The translations under genes were made by a program, and so were the position numbers. A stretch of 64,000 nucleotides of DNA. Origin: Melitaea cinxia (lineage: Eukaryota; Arthropoda; Insecta; Lepidoptera; Nymphalidae). The stretch is taken from positions 1,381,501-1,445,500 of the forward strand of contig NC_059400.1 of assembly GCF_905220565.1 (NCBI RefSeq). The letters run 5' to 3'. The notes beneath the pieces were generated by a model. The model saw nothing but the letters and a program-made list of their open reading frames with translations, was not told the origin of the DNA and did no database searches. Shown piece after piece: positions 47,101-54,330 of this stretch; position 1 is the stretch's first letter, and the number at the start of each line of letters is the position of its first letter.

Positions 47101-47595
47101 TGGAATACTAGCTCTCAGTCCTTGCTTCCTCCACGTGTATAACGATCGTGGCTGTTCCGTCTTCGTCCGTCAAAGTTAACCTAAGTCACGGAATGGTAAT
47201 ACAGCATTACACAGGTAAAATCATTTTTAAAATCGGTCCTATATTTGAATTTATCCATTTAGAAACAAACAAAAAATCAAATTAAGCATTACAATATTAG
47301 TAAGTATAAATAGAATAAATAAGAAGTTAGTATACTTACCAGCGCACCAAGACACTCCTCGATACTCAACGATCGCTCCTAGGGCGAACTCTTCAAGGGC
47401 ACCACTGCCCGCTACAAGAGAGTCACCTATCGCCGCTACAACCTCGATGTCCCCTGGTCTCAGCTTGTGCACCGACGTGGGGACCTCCTTGCTTCGTCCC
47501 CATGATATCGAGTCTTGACAGGGGAATGGCGTTAAAGGTGAAAATGTACGCTGCCGTCGTACGTTCGACCTCCGAGTCGGGTAACTGACTGACCA
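31985..47595 (-). CDS. Phospholipase B1-like GDSL esterase/lipase gene (six exons, 5' end missing)
   Basis: Split gene, join of 47595-47340, 45939-45770, 41595-41379, 33804-33659, 33014-32846 and 32163-31985. All junctions have GT/AG sites and compatible phases (1,0,1,0,1). The 1137 coding bases give 378 residues and a TGA stop. The conserved blocks of the phospholipase B1 branch of the SGNH/GDSL hydrolases are present: AAIGDSLVAGSGA (nucleophile serine), YSTGTG, TVFIGANDLC (oxyanion-hole block), and THDCFHFSQKGH carrying the catalytic Asp and His. Members cleave acyl esters of phospholipids and other lipids and are usually secreted or membrane-attached. Here the frame stops about 58 residues after the last block with no obvious C-terminal membrane helix, so a secreted or lumenal enzyme is likely (inference). 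The reading frame is open at its 5' end; start codon and signal peptide must lie on an upstream exon not recognised here. Introns are 1400, 4174, 7574, 644 and 682 bp; the two largest are full of repeats. Family assignment is confident, exact orthology is not. Confidence 0.93.
32600..32770. repeat. Short repeat with a 37-nt hairpin
   Basis: GAATCCCAC at 32661-32669 pairs perfectly with GTGGGATTC at 32689-32697, and the inside pairs further (ACACAGGCA with TGCCTAGTGT). An AT-rich stretch and a TTTTTTGATTTTGAT tail follow, suggesting a retroposed sequence. It lies in the last intron of the PLB1-like gene. Confidence 0.4.
32846..33014 (-). CDS. PLB1-like exon with the catalytic Asp-His block
   Basis: Acceptor GACGTTCCAG at 33015 and donor G|GTAATA at 32845. 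It reads VDSGRYDTRDDFTVVIQPFM, then SYITHDCFHFSQKGHAL. The Asp and His of DCFH complete the Ser-Asp-His triad. It enters in phase 0 and leaves in phase 1. Confidence 0.93.
33659..33804 (-). CDS. PLB1-like exon, cysteine-rich middle segment
   Basis: Acceptor TGAATGCAG at 33805 and donor CTG|GTGAGT at 33658. The split codon gives Asp, then VSVSVRVLRPLMCRLMHPLF, CTCFHRGGGELLDLVRQARL and YQAAEMAL. Its place after NLIPVL and before VDSGRYDTRDDF matches the order in the family. The exon is very GC-rich against its surroundings. Confidence 0.9.
33872..34062 (+). repeat. Family H repeat in PLB1-like intron 3
   Basis: GGCTTGACTTGGGAAGTAAG to GTGGTCTAAAGCACACTCG followed by Ts. It begins about 65 bp upstream (minus sense) of the exon acceptor at 33805. 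Confidence 0.55.
35122..35173 (+). mobile_element. Helentron-like head, truncated by a Helitron
   Basis: AACCGACTTCAAAAAAGG and GGTTACTCAATCTGGCC, then the Helitron-like 5' end at 35174. Confidence 0.5.
35174..35436 (+). mobile_element. 5' end of a related Helitron, interrupted
   Basis: Starts TCAATATATATAAAAG followed by GGTCACTCACTCATCACG, like the 5' ends of the neighbouring Helitrons, and runs one internal unit (AGACTTGAAATTTAAAATG near 35373) before the next Helitron begins at 35437. It sits directly on a truncated Helentron-like head (35122-35173). Confidence 0.55.
35437..36099 (+). mobile_element. Non-autonomous Helitron, 663 bp
   Basis: Begins A|TCTATATACATAAAAG and ends CACAGCTAG|T, with a 5-bp hairpin CGCGG-GCGAAG-CCGCG at 36073-36088 just before the end. 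TC start, CTAG end, 3' hairpin and A|T context are the Helitron hallmarks. It carries no Rep/helicase gene. A close copy is at 39351-39984. The outermost 120 bp supply the last 39 codons of the neighbouring LINE frame. Confidence 0.75.
35981..38008 (-). CDS. LINE ORF1 (gag-like), 675 codons, 3' end fused to a Helitron
   Basis: Uninterrupted frame from MQAKMSSHINKK to a stop. Residues 1-130 are Ser/Thr-rich. About 150-330 is charged and heptad-like (coiled coil, with segments such as LEKERARHAQELVRVERAHA). About 430-600 is a region resembling the nucleic-acid-binding part of ORF1 proteins of R1/Jockey-type elements. One CCHC knuckle, CMRCLGFGHTRALC, lies at 610-623, and a second starts at 630 (CNYC) but is cut off. 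Such proteins package LINE RNA. Residues 637-675 are not LINE: the frame crosses 36099/36100 into the 3' end of a Helitron read backwards (TSCARGFARVEIS). No reverse transcriptase follows. The fragment lies in intron 3 of the PLB1-like gene, in the same sense, and is GC-rich against the intron. Confidence 0.82.
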   Translation of the reverse strand: MQAKMSSHINKKTTEASSVISKSSVSLRKKVLKKLANVTGTSTPAAPLPSTSSEKPKNVAEFTVVHTDTASEPPLSDLEDGETSSAGSVASENSRRTSLLYTTPKRGTGVEMDMVTGVANDLLQRGKEALESSGNMKRGVKMIAYESLQGLYETVLSLSDSRSRHKCSLEKERARHAQELVRVERAHAKELTELKKTLLSGMQKTQTDLVETLRETRAVRSWLEYETVEPFRRIRDIWETQVKLEEKLSELHRVVSSTRNGSEVTSQTDSKVQELLKAVENKIGSLSSGLEKLKDELTHTKTLLTAKIDDIPLILDDESRPQVNKDTAWRTHLDEIKQHIKSINTQPSSTQPNPQQDLAPLFEVLNEKVEIMSSELRTLRDSSKTTASPKKPTLETEMAVQEVKQTLNTIKEGVTKLAPLAPTTYAHAAARLKTESVEQRPNHTLIISSRNPQETSEQVLTKVKDSLDLKKSGARMERVRKARDQKVVVRCASKEDMAKIRGQVQKNTELTVREPTNQDPLVCVRGVLSNYTNEEIVDLIKAQNSHILEGVDKAALKMKVRFRKRARNPHECHPVIELSPSLWGKFIDKGKIYVGFSRCTVEDQSPLVQCMRCLGFGHTRALCKQDKNTCNYCALYTSCARGFARVEISLSQSFPGKLPVKLTSKSALPFRKPSP
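36100..38719 (-). mobile_element. 5' portion of a non-LTR retrotransposon (leader plus ORF1)
   Basis: Contains ORF1 (to 38008) and a GC-richer upstream part at 38009-38719, probably the 5' untranslated leader. It is cut at 36100 by the CTAG end of a Helitron and at about 38719 by a different repeat unit (AGACTTGAAATTTAAAATG). LINE copies are normally 5'-truncated; this one keeps the 5' part and lacks the 3' part, which suggests later deletion, interruption, or capture by the flanking Helitron sequence. Clade is tentatively R1-like on ORF1 style. Confidence 0.65.
38720..39350 (+). repeat. Tandem units of about 283 bp, Helitron-internal
   Basis: The phrase GAGACTTGAAATTTAAAATG, or a close form of it, recurs at 38720, 39001 and 39286, a period of 281-285 bp. 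Each unit contains TGTATGCTCTATAGATGG and TCACGAAATC. One further unit is left of the LINE at 35373. This looks like the internal part of the outer Helitron. Confidence 0.6.
39351..39984 (+). mobile_element. Non-autonomous Helitron, 634 bp
   Basis: Same family as 35437-36099. Starts TCTATATATATAAAAG, ends CAGCTAG|T, with the hairpin CGCGG/CCGCG at 39958-39973. It is preceded by the same sequence as the other copy (GTGTCCAAATAATGCATCG), so the two are probably parts of one duplicated structure and not independent insertions. A short TA run and a fragment CAAGAATTGCTCGTTTAA follow. Confidence 0.75.
40478..40680 (+). repeat. Family C (5' part) with a C homopolymer
   Basis: GTCACTAGGTCGACAAACAA to GCTTGAAAACAGTATTA, with a run of about ten Cs at 40596-40609. 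In intron 3 of the PLB1-like gene. Confidence 0.6.
41379..41595 (-). CDS. PLB1-like exon with the GAND block
   Basis: Acceptor TTTTTTCTCCAG at 41596 and donor G|GTAAGT at 41378. It encodes ILVARI, then DWKMITVFIGANDLC and HLPRTIVNLIPVL. The Gly and Asn of GAND form the oxyanion hole in this family. It enters in phase 0 and leaves in phase 1. GC content is clearly above the flanking intron. Confidence 0.93.
41768..42063 (-). mobile_element. LINE-tail element, 5'-truncated, 12-bp TSD
   Basis: Minus-strand copy truncated near the GGGAAGAGAG segment. It is bounded by direct repeats CTCGTTTTTTAT at 41756-41767 and 42064-42075 and was inserted into a repeat H fragment, whose 3' end is at 41700-41767. 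Lies in intron 2 of the PLB1-like gene, close to an exon. Confidence 0.75.
42258..42300 (-). mobile_element. SINE family D fragment
   Basis: The minus strand reads TTCTTGTCGGTTCTTCTC, the conserved centre of the family D body at 55290. Only about 40 bp are recognisable. Confidence 0.45.
42771..42908. mobile_element. Foldback MITE, PIF/Harbinger-like
   Basis: A 138-bp palindromic element. The first 31 bp (TGGCCAGTTTCAATACTC...) are perfectly inverted at the right end, and the arms continue with about 4 mismatches to roughly 60 bp around a short centre. It is flanked by direct TAA repeats at 42768-42770 and 42909-42911. A TWA target duplication points to the PIF/Harbinger superfamily (established knowledge). 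No coding capacity. Confidence 0.7.
43113..43455 (+). mobile_element. tRNA-headed SINE (family A), full length
   Basis: Same structure as 22503-22844: A box TTGGCGCAGCGG, B box GGTTCGATCCCC, tail TATTACAGGCTGAAGC. CATATAT occurs on both sides (43106-43112 and 43456-43462) and may be the target-site duplication, though it is low-complexity. Lies in intron 2 of the PLB1-like gene, opposite in sense. Confidence 0.82.
44082..44290 (-). repeat. Interspersed repeat, family K
   Basis: The plus strand has AAAGCCGCTTCCCGCTGTCT, GCATTTTGATGCGGTTTTC and CAAGCCAGGGTGGGCCG. The opposite-sense copy is at 48592-48785. Confidence 0.5.
44355..44605 (+). repeat. Family C, 5'-truncated
   Basis: CCCTGATGGTAAGCGGTTAC through CACCAACAGGAACACAAC to GAATTTCCTGCTGTACCTCA. 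Confidence 0.6.
44885..45735 (+). mobile_element. Nested Helentron-like copies
   Basis: An older copy starts AACCGACTTCCAAAATGAGG at 44889 and is interrupted at about 45127, in a run of Ts, by a complete younger copy (AACCGACTTCAAAAAAGG to GCAAACACAATTATT, about 45130-45566). A further 3' half follows to GAAGTCGG at about 45708 and CAAGCAAACACGG. Insertion in a T run fits the TT preference of Helentrons. Lies in intron 2 of the PLB1-like gene, ending about 35 bp before the donor at 45769. Confidence 0.6.
45770..45939 (-). CDS. PLB1-like exon 'GGDSSWREF'
   Basis: Acceptor TTCTATAG at 45940 and donor AAG|GTATAT at 45769. The frame completes the split Gly codon from the previous exon and reads GGDSSWREFLTLPNIL, then GYSTGTG and LNVAFPVASDQDAYKQAK. 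These are signature segments of the phospholipase B1 family. The exon leaves in phase 0. Confidence 0.93.
46035..46110 (+). mobile_element. LINE-tail fragment in PLB1-like intron 1
   Basis: GCTTATGTCCAGTAGTGGAC and TACAATAATCTGAAAC match the 3' end of the LINE-tail elements; about 75 bp, degenerate. The rest of this 1.4-kb intron (46111-47339) is AT-rich with long T and A runs and nothing else recognised. Confidence 0.4.
47340..47595 (-). CDS. PLB1-like exon with the GDSL nucleophile
   Basis: First recognised exon. The acceptor TTGTTTTCAG precedes 47595 and the donor G|GTAAGT lies at 47339. It begins in phase 0, has no Met, and leaves phase 1. It encodes a short basic stretch, then SPLTPFPCQDSISW, VHKLRPGDIEVVAAIGDSLV and ends in VSWCAG. 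The GDS serine is the expected nucleophile. The phase-0 start means the missing first exon must end on a codon boundary. Confidence 0.93.
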
Positions 47596-47677
47596 CTGAA
47601 AACAATAGAAAACAGTTTAAATATGACAAAGTATAGTTATGTTTACAATCTATAATATTACTGAGGAAAAGGGTTTA

Positions 47678-47905
47678 ACTGAGGTACTGAGGGCTTTGCA
47701 GGAAATATCCTGCTCAAACTCTGGAGCAGCTCGACTGGGAAGCACCTCGATCTCACAGAGAATCACAGCTAAATAATACTGCTTTCAAGTTGTGTAAGGT
47801 CGGAAACGCGTTGTAATGTTTCTGGTGTTGTAGGCGTCCAAAGGCTACGGTAATCACTTACCATCAGGTGAGCCGTATGCTTGCTTGCGGACCTTGTTGT
47901 ATAAA
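47678..47905 (-). repeat. Family C, internally shortened
   Basis: The plus strand runs from GAGGTACTGAGGGCTTTGC via GGAGCAGCTCGACTGGG to CCATCAGGTGAGCCGTATGC. It starts about 80 bp upstream (minus sense) of the first recognised PLB1-like exon. Confidence 0.58.
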
Positions 47906-48591
47906 AAAAAATAGAAAATTTTCAAGAAAAATAACTTAATGCGTAAATTGCAATAATTTATTTATTAATTTCATAAGATACACCAGCGATATACTGTATA
48001 GTCATTGTAACTATTATTACATTTTTCTCTAGTCCGATTACAGTTACCATTACAGATGTACACAACATTAGATACAATTTGTCCGGTAAAAACAAAATTC
48101 AATATGCAAGTTAAAACTAAAATAAAACAGTAAAATTGCATTACAAATATTATATTAAAAATTACTTTAAAACGATTTTAATACAGTTACTTTTTAACCA
48201 ACTCCCAAAGAAGCGTTATTTTTAATTTAATCACAGTCGACGGTGAAAAAAAAAATATAAAAAAGTAATATACTCGCATGTCTCATGAGAAACACCAAAA
48301 CCACGAGAACATTAATTCAATGCTGTCAAATGAGAATCACGAACCTGTCTACTGACTCATCTCCGAATTTTTTTTACTTCACTTTTATTATATATATAGA
48401 TAATTACACTGAGATGGCCCATTTGATGGCAAACATAGATCATAAACGCAGGTCAAAAGGCTTGACGCCAGTAAACACCACTTAAAACATTAATAATTAT
48501 TACAGTATCGATGTCAATCTTATATTTCTACTTAATTGTTTAACAGACAACTAAAATTAAAACTAAAACATGCAAATAATATATCTAATAT

Positions 48592-48785
48592 TAGTGACCC
48601 GCCCCGGCTTCGTACGGTTGCAAAAACTATCAGTGTTCCTCTGTTATATTATGCACGTATTATACACATAAACCTTTCTCTGGAATCACTCTATTTACTT
48701 AAGAAAACCGCTTCAAAAGCCGTTGCGTAGTTTTAAAGATCTAAGCATACAGACAGCGGGAAGCGACTTTATTTTATACTATTTA
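48592..48785 (+). repeat. Interspersed repeat, family K
   Basis: GTGACCCGCCCCGGCTTCG, GTTGCAAAAACTATCAGTG and ACAGACAGCGGGAAGCGAC. Confidence 0.5.
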
Positions 48786-49193
48786 ATGATATACAGTCTA
48801 GGAGATTACAATACCTCTAGGTTGTATCCATCTGTATACTATTTCACATGCACTTAGATATACAAACAAAACTATTAAATATTAGTGATTGCGCATGATC
48901 ATTACTTAGCACGAAAGGCGTTTAGTTGTAATCGCTAAATGATCACGAAAACACGGTCATACGATGTATTGCGGAACATTCTCACTTCATCTGACGCCTC
49001 ATCAAATGATTTGTTACTATTCATCTGTCTTCGTATATTCATAATTTATTGATGTTCGTGAGATTGAGTATCTTTACTTGAAGTCTTGAAAATTGCGAAT
49101 ATTCGCTAAATCACATAGGTAATAATTATATGATGGTATCGATACCAAGATGTAGCGCAGCTTGTTTGATAATTATAGGTATAAATATATAAC

Positions 49194-49525
49194 TGCTGTG
49201 TGGCTACGGCAGTAAAGAATATAGCAACCCCCTCTCTTCTCGTGGGTGTCGTAAGAGGCGACTAAGGGATAACACAGTTCCACTACCGCCTTGGAACTTA
49301 AAAAGCTAACCGTGGCGGGATAACCATCTAACTGTTGGGTTTGAAATACATAGGCCGAAGACGGGCAGCAGCGTCTTCCGTGCGATAAAGCCAGCTCTGC
49401 GGTCACCAACCCGCCTGCCCAGCGTAGTGACTATGGGCAAAATACATGAGTTCTCGCCCTTTTTTGCGCAAACTTGTGGAGGCCTATGTCGAGCAGTGGA
49501 TTGTGATAGACTGAAGAGAAGTGAA
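49194..49525 (+). mobile_element. LINE-tail element, full length, diverged
   Basis: Starts TGCTGTGTGGCTACGGCA, the same 5' end as the 59854 and 26889 copies. The 3' end has lost the (GATG)n tail and reads GATAGACTGAAGAGAAG. Confidence 0.7.
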
Positions 49526-50604
49526 AGTGAGGTAAAGAGGCTAAAAATTGAACTGAACAACACAACATGAGCAACGATCGCGGCCAGATTTCTATGATAA
49601 TAATCGGGATATTTGCGTACTCCAAGAGACAGTGGAAAGGCACATAAGGGCTATACACTTAGACCAAACTTTAATATTTGTGTGCAAATATCTGCTCCAA
49701 GCGGAAATCCAACAAGCGAATGTCACCTTTACCGATTAGATAAACTAATCACATGTATTTAAAAATTTTACAGTGTTTAAGTAAACGTAGATAAAACGTT
49801 AATTATATATCATTATTATCATCGCGTTTTGAATACAATAATTGCAATTTGTTAATTTAATAGTTACTAACTTACTAGTAACATTTTCGAGGAAACACGG
49901 TCTTTGAAAGATACTAAAGCCTTCTCAGAGCGATTGCACCAAAACGTGTAGATATGTCCATGTTATCCATAAATAATTGAGTAATACTGCAAGGTTAGCC
50001 GTTCAATTACTACTCGTAATCCAAAATACTATAATTATATATATGTTTACAATACTCAGTTTACTGTGCAGACATCGTATCACTTAACTTTTTTGTTATT
50101 GGTTTTTTACATTTTGAATACATATTTGTGTATGTATTTTTGTTGTAACGTTTTTTTGCCCTATTACTTGAACGTTATTATAATTGTTAAGTAATTGTCA
50201 AAAAATATGTGCATATATTTTCGTTTTACCCTTTTTTTAGTTATTTTTTTTTTATATTTTGTATTTATACTAAATATTTTTATTAACAATTAGTCTTGGG
50301 TAGCATATGTACGATATACTAAAAGGTTACTTTACCTTAGTAAGGTACGAAATGTAATATTACCAAACGTCAATCGCTATTCGGACCTAATCGGACTAAT
50401 CGTACACTGTAACAGTACTATCAACTATCACAGTTCACCGCGGTCCGACGAGTTTGTATTGTACGTCTATGGGTCCAAGTATCACACTGTCCGCCTATCC
50501 GAAATAACAATGCCTATTTCTCAGTCGACAGACCAGGGCAATGAAACTAGTAAATTACCATATACCCGGAACACGTGTGGCATTTATTATTATTTTTTTA
50601 TCGC

Positions 50605-50822
50605 GACTTCCAAAAAAGGAGGAGGTTCTCAATTCTATTTTTTTATGTATGTTACTTCAGAACTTTTGACTGGGTGGAGCGATTTCGATAAAAAAAAAAA
50701 TTTAATCGAAAGACGGTTTGTGTCATTCGGTCCCATTTAAATTTGTTTGAGATCTAACAAAACATACATTGAAAAAATACAATTGAATTGAGAACCTCCT
50801 CCTTTTTTGGAAGTCGGTTAAA
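50605..50822. mobile_element. Two Helentron-like heads, head-to-head
   Basis: The left part reads CGACTTCCAAAAAAGGAGGA on the plus strand. The right part reads the same on the minus strand (CTCCTTTTTTGGAAGTCGG at its end). Each half keeps only its 5' end, giving an inverted repeat with arms of roughly 60 bp. Confidence 0.55.
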
Positions 50823-51302
50823 AACAACACAGACACAGAAAATACCCTAAGTCAATGAAAATATAGCCATTACAACAACAAAAAAAAAACATCAAATGAG
50901 ATGGCCCAATGGACGAAACACGTGAATCATAATTCATAGTATAAGGTTGAGACATTAAATACGGGTAAAAATTCTGTGTTGCAAGTGGTAAAATCGTGAA
51001 AGTTTTTAACAAATAAGAGCATATGCAACAGAGCCATAGATCCGTAGTAGTTCAAATTTTAACTAGCATTGCAAAATTTTAGGTCGAAACTGGTGTTGAA
51101 ACTTTTTTTAAAGAGAGTATTATAAAAAAGAAATTCTGAGATAACTTTTTCCCTAAAGAGAGTGAGATGTCCTCACTCAACGGTATACTATTTTCTGAAT
51201 TTTAACGATAACAACATTATATCATTGCCATTTGTAAACTTAAATTGATTTTTGTTTAAATACCGCCTATTTTTAAATAAACAAAAAAATTGTCTTTAAT
51301 GT

Positions 51303-51615
51303 TAATAACCGACTTCAATAAAGGAGGAGGTTACTCAATTCAACCGTTTTTTTATATGTATGTTCGGGGATAACTTCGTCGTTTATCAACCGATTTTGAT
51401 AATTCTTTTTTTTTTGTTTGAAAGGAGATATACTAAAGATGGTACTATGATAAGGAAACCAGGATCTCACATGGAATCTCAGGGAAATCGAGGGGAACCC
51501 TCGAAAATCGTAGTGAAGACTAGCGCGTTCGTTAATTTTTTTCGTCTACTTACGTTGTATTACTTGTCGATGTAATTGAAGTCGGTTTTTTTCGTTTGTT
51601 AGCAAACACAATTAT
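51303..51615 (+). mobile_element. Helentron-like element (HINE type), near full length
   Basis: Starts AACCGACTTCAATAAAGG, continues GGTTACTCAATTCAACCG, then the core (TGTTCGGGGATAACTTCG, GATAAGGAAACCAGGATCT), and ends GAAGTCGG, a T run, and a hairpin TTTG..AGCAAA before CACAATTATT. The inverted pair AACCGACTTC/GAAGTCGGTT, an internal microsatellite position and a 3' hairpin match Helentron-associated (DINE/HINE-like) elements. This is the reference copy for the family here. Confidence 0.6.
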
Positions 51616-51627
51616 TTAAATCAATAA

Positions 51628-51766
51628 AATCATCATCATCATCAGCATCATTCCAGCCTATTGCAGTCCACTGCGGGACATAGGCCTCCACAAGTTCGCG
51701 CCAAAAATGCGTGAACTCATGTGTGTTGCCCATAGTCACCACGCTGGGCAGGCGGGTTGGTGACCC
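51628..51766 (-). mobile_element. Short LINE-tail derivative (starts GGTCACC)
   Basis: Minus-strand copy that ends on the plus strand at GGCGGGTTGGTGACC, the same boundary as the copies at 20103, 31379 and 61167. Inserted just after a Helentron-like copy. Confidence 0.6.
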
Positions 51767-52344
51767 AAAATGCCATGAAACAATAAAAGCCCGAGTGTAA
51801 TAAAAATTAATCTTTTTGAATAAAACGAAACTAAACAACGATACGTAATTAACTAATTAGTATTAAACATTACTAATTATGCTGAATTATGTAACCTTCG
51901 GTAGCGACAACTGAATAGGTAATTATGCTTCATTTCAATATTTTTGAATAATGAATAAAACCTACAGTGTAACTTGCATGTTCGGCAAAAACAAAAATGG
52001 TAATTTAAAGAAAATGTTCCTCTTCTTTCTCTTTTATCTAAAATTAAGGTCTGTTGTAGTTTTAATTAAGCCGAGGAAGCTAAGCACTTAAGTCGTTTTC
52101 AAATTTACTTAAATATCAAGCAGTTATATGTGCTAATAATAAGAACACAAAGTAATTATTTGTTTGCAACTGAACAGATTCTAAGTTCTAGAATTAAACT
52201 TTCAAGAGCGTAAAATTAAAATACAAAAAAAAAGCTGGACAGGGACACTCTAATAACCTTGCGTTATGAAATATATAATATACAATCTAATCTCATATCT
52301 ACGAAACATACACAAAATATTTTATAAATATCAATTATTCTATA

Positions 52345-52572
52345 CTAATATTATAAAGCTGAAGAGTTTGTTTGTTTGTTTGCTTGAACGCGCTTATCTC
52401 AGGAAGCCCATTTATCGAGGAAGGCTATAGGCTATATATCTTCACGCTAAGACCAATAGGAGTAGAGCACCAATGAAAAATGTTTCAAAATCAGGGTTTA
52501 TTTCATTTCGAGAGCATCCCCAGCTAGCCCAAAGTAACTATTCCACGCGGACGAAGTCAAGGGCTAGAAATC
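52345..52572 (+). repeat. Interspersed repeat, family F
   Basis: ATACTAATATTATAAAGCTG, GTTTGTTTGTTTGCTTG, AGGAAGCCCATTTATCGAG and CCACGCGGACGAAGTC. Confidence 0.58.
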
Positions 52573-52609
52573 ATATATGTATACAAGACAAGCATCAGCT
52601 CTCGATTAA

Positions 52610-52905
52610 AATAAGGACCATCAAAATCAGTACACACAGTTAAAAGTTATGCGGTATAATACAACGTAAATCGACAAAAGAGTAGTCAAGTAAATACGCC
52701 TAATTAGATATAACTCTAAAAGTACTTTTAAGATGGTAATTAATTTAAATGGGACCACGTGACATTCAAAACCTGTCGATTAAATCAAAAATCATCAATA
52801 TCTTGGTCAACCAAAAAAACTTCTCAGGTAACAAACGTAAAACAATACGGTCGAAATGGTCGAATTGAGAACCTCCTCTCTTTTTTTGGGAGTCGGTTAA
52901 CAAAA
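52610..52905 (-). mobile_element. Helentron-like element
   Basis: On the plus strand it ends GAATTGAGAACCTCC, a T run and GGGAGTCGGTTAAC, the head read backwards. The core is degenerate and the 3' hairpin is missing. Confidence 0.52.
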
Positions 52906-52971
52906 GACGAGATTTTCATGATTACTTGCATGTATATAATAGGCATATAAATCAAACATTTAAGTACGAAA

Positions 52972-53048
52972 TCGCTTCAGCTTGTAATATCCCACTACTG
53001 GGTATAGGCCTCTTTCCCCATGTAGGAGAAGGATCAGAGCTTAATCCA
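52972..53048 (-). mobile_element. SINE family A, tail fragment
   Basis: Minus-strand copy of the last 75 bp: GCTTCAGCTTGTAATATCCC through ATCAGAGCTTAATCCA on the plus strand. Confidence 0.65.
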
Positions 53049-53314
53049 TGACCAGTACGAAATAGTTTGTCTTAATTTACGTGATTCCAACTGACATCCG
53101 CGTGCTAAGACAATATTTATCGAAGAGAATAAATATGGGCAGTCGTTTATAGCAAGAAAGTGTTGACAGAGTTATATAACAATTGGTTTATGCGAAAACA
53201 CTCGTGCGCAGCAGTACAAACACATTTGACCAGGAAAGTTTGATGTGATTGACGATTGAACAAGCTATGTCGCGTGGCTTTGTCTACTTAACATTCTTGC
53301 GAATTTTATTATAA

Positions 53315-53525
53315 AGCTAGCTGACCCCGCAAACTTTGTTTTGCCATATATTTTATTAACCTTCTCAACCCTCCCCCCACCATAACTTAGGGGTATGAAA
53401 AATACATGTTATTCGATTCTCAGACCTACCCGATATGCACACAAAATTTCATGAGAATCGGTCGAGCCGTTTCGAAGGAGTCTAACTAGAAACACCGCGA
53501 CACGAGAATTTTATATATTAGATTG
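53315..53525 (+). repeat. Interspersed repeat, family L
   Basis: AGCTGACCCCGCAAACTTTG, CACCATAACTTAGGGGTATG and GGTCGAGCCGTTTCGAAGG. The opposite-sense copy is at 54030-54330. Confidence 0.5.
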
Positions 53526-53639
53526 GACAAAATTATTGACTAGAAAACAGTTCAATAATTTAGGGTTTAACCACAGATTATTTCTCAAAATGACAGTAAG
53601 TTGTTGTATCTTCTGGCTTTTAATGCGAGGGTGGGAAGT

Positions 53640-53750
53640 AATAATAATAATAAATAATAAATACTCTTTATTGTACACCACAAAGAAACATTACAACAAA
53701 AGTGACACATGAAAAGAAAGATGTACAAAGGCGGTCTTATCCAACTACTC
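53640..53750 (-). repeat. LINE 3'-end repeat
   Basis: The plus strand reads AATACTCTTTATTGTACACC and ACAAAGGCGGTCTTATCC. Confidence 0.5.
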
Positions 53751-54029
53751 TCAATATCACATTGAGATTTCTTATGAACAACTCCAGAAACTTAGCAGTT
53801 AGTATTATAATGAAAGTTAGTTTATTTAAATAATCTGAAATTTTGATAATAGATATCATTTTTAGTCATTGGAAACTGTTCTGGTGATGATTTTCCGAAT
53901 GTGTGCTTTTTTATAAAAATTATTATATACTGTTTGTTTCCATTAAAAATAAATAAATAAATTATCATCATCATCATCATTTCAACACGAAAATCACAAT
54001 ATGACTTTCAACTTATTCCTTTACCTTAT

Positions 54030-54330
54030 ATATAAAATTCTCGCGCCCCAATGTTATTAGTTACAATAGGTACCTACTCCTTCGAAACGGCTGGATCGAT
54101 TTTTATGAAATTTTGTGTCCATAACGGGTAGATCTGAGAATCAGCCAACATCTATTTTTCATACCCCTAAATAATGAGGGAGGGGATTAAGGGGGTTACT
54201 AACATATATGACAAAACAACCTTACGGGGCCCTTACCAACCTTTGCGGGGCATACTACTGTGTTACCTCCTAAGTACTTACATATATTTTTTTGAAATTC
54301 AAATATTTTTATATAGCATAACAATGTTTG
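54030..54330 (-). repeat. Interspersed repeat, family L
   Basis: The plus strand starts AAAATTCTCGCGCCCC, has CCTTCGAAACGGCTGGATCG and CATACCCCTAAATAATGAGG, and ends TGTTTGCCGGGTC. Confidence 0.5.

Noticed and set aside
49173..49658. Overlapping minus-strand frames of 75-85 codons
   Set aside because: They translate the LINE-tail element antisense and recur at its other copies.
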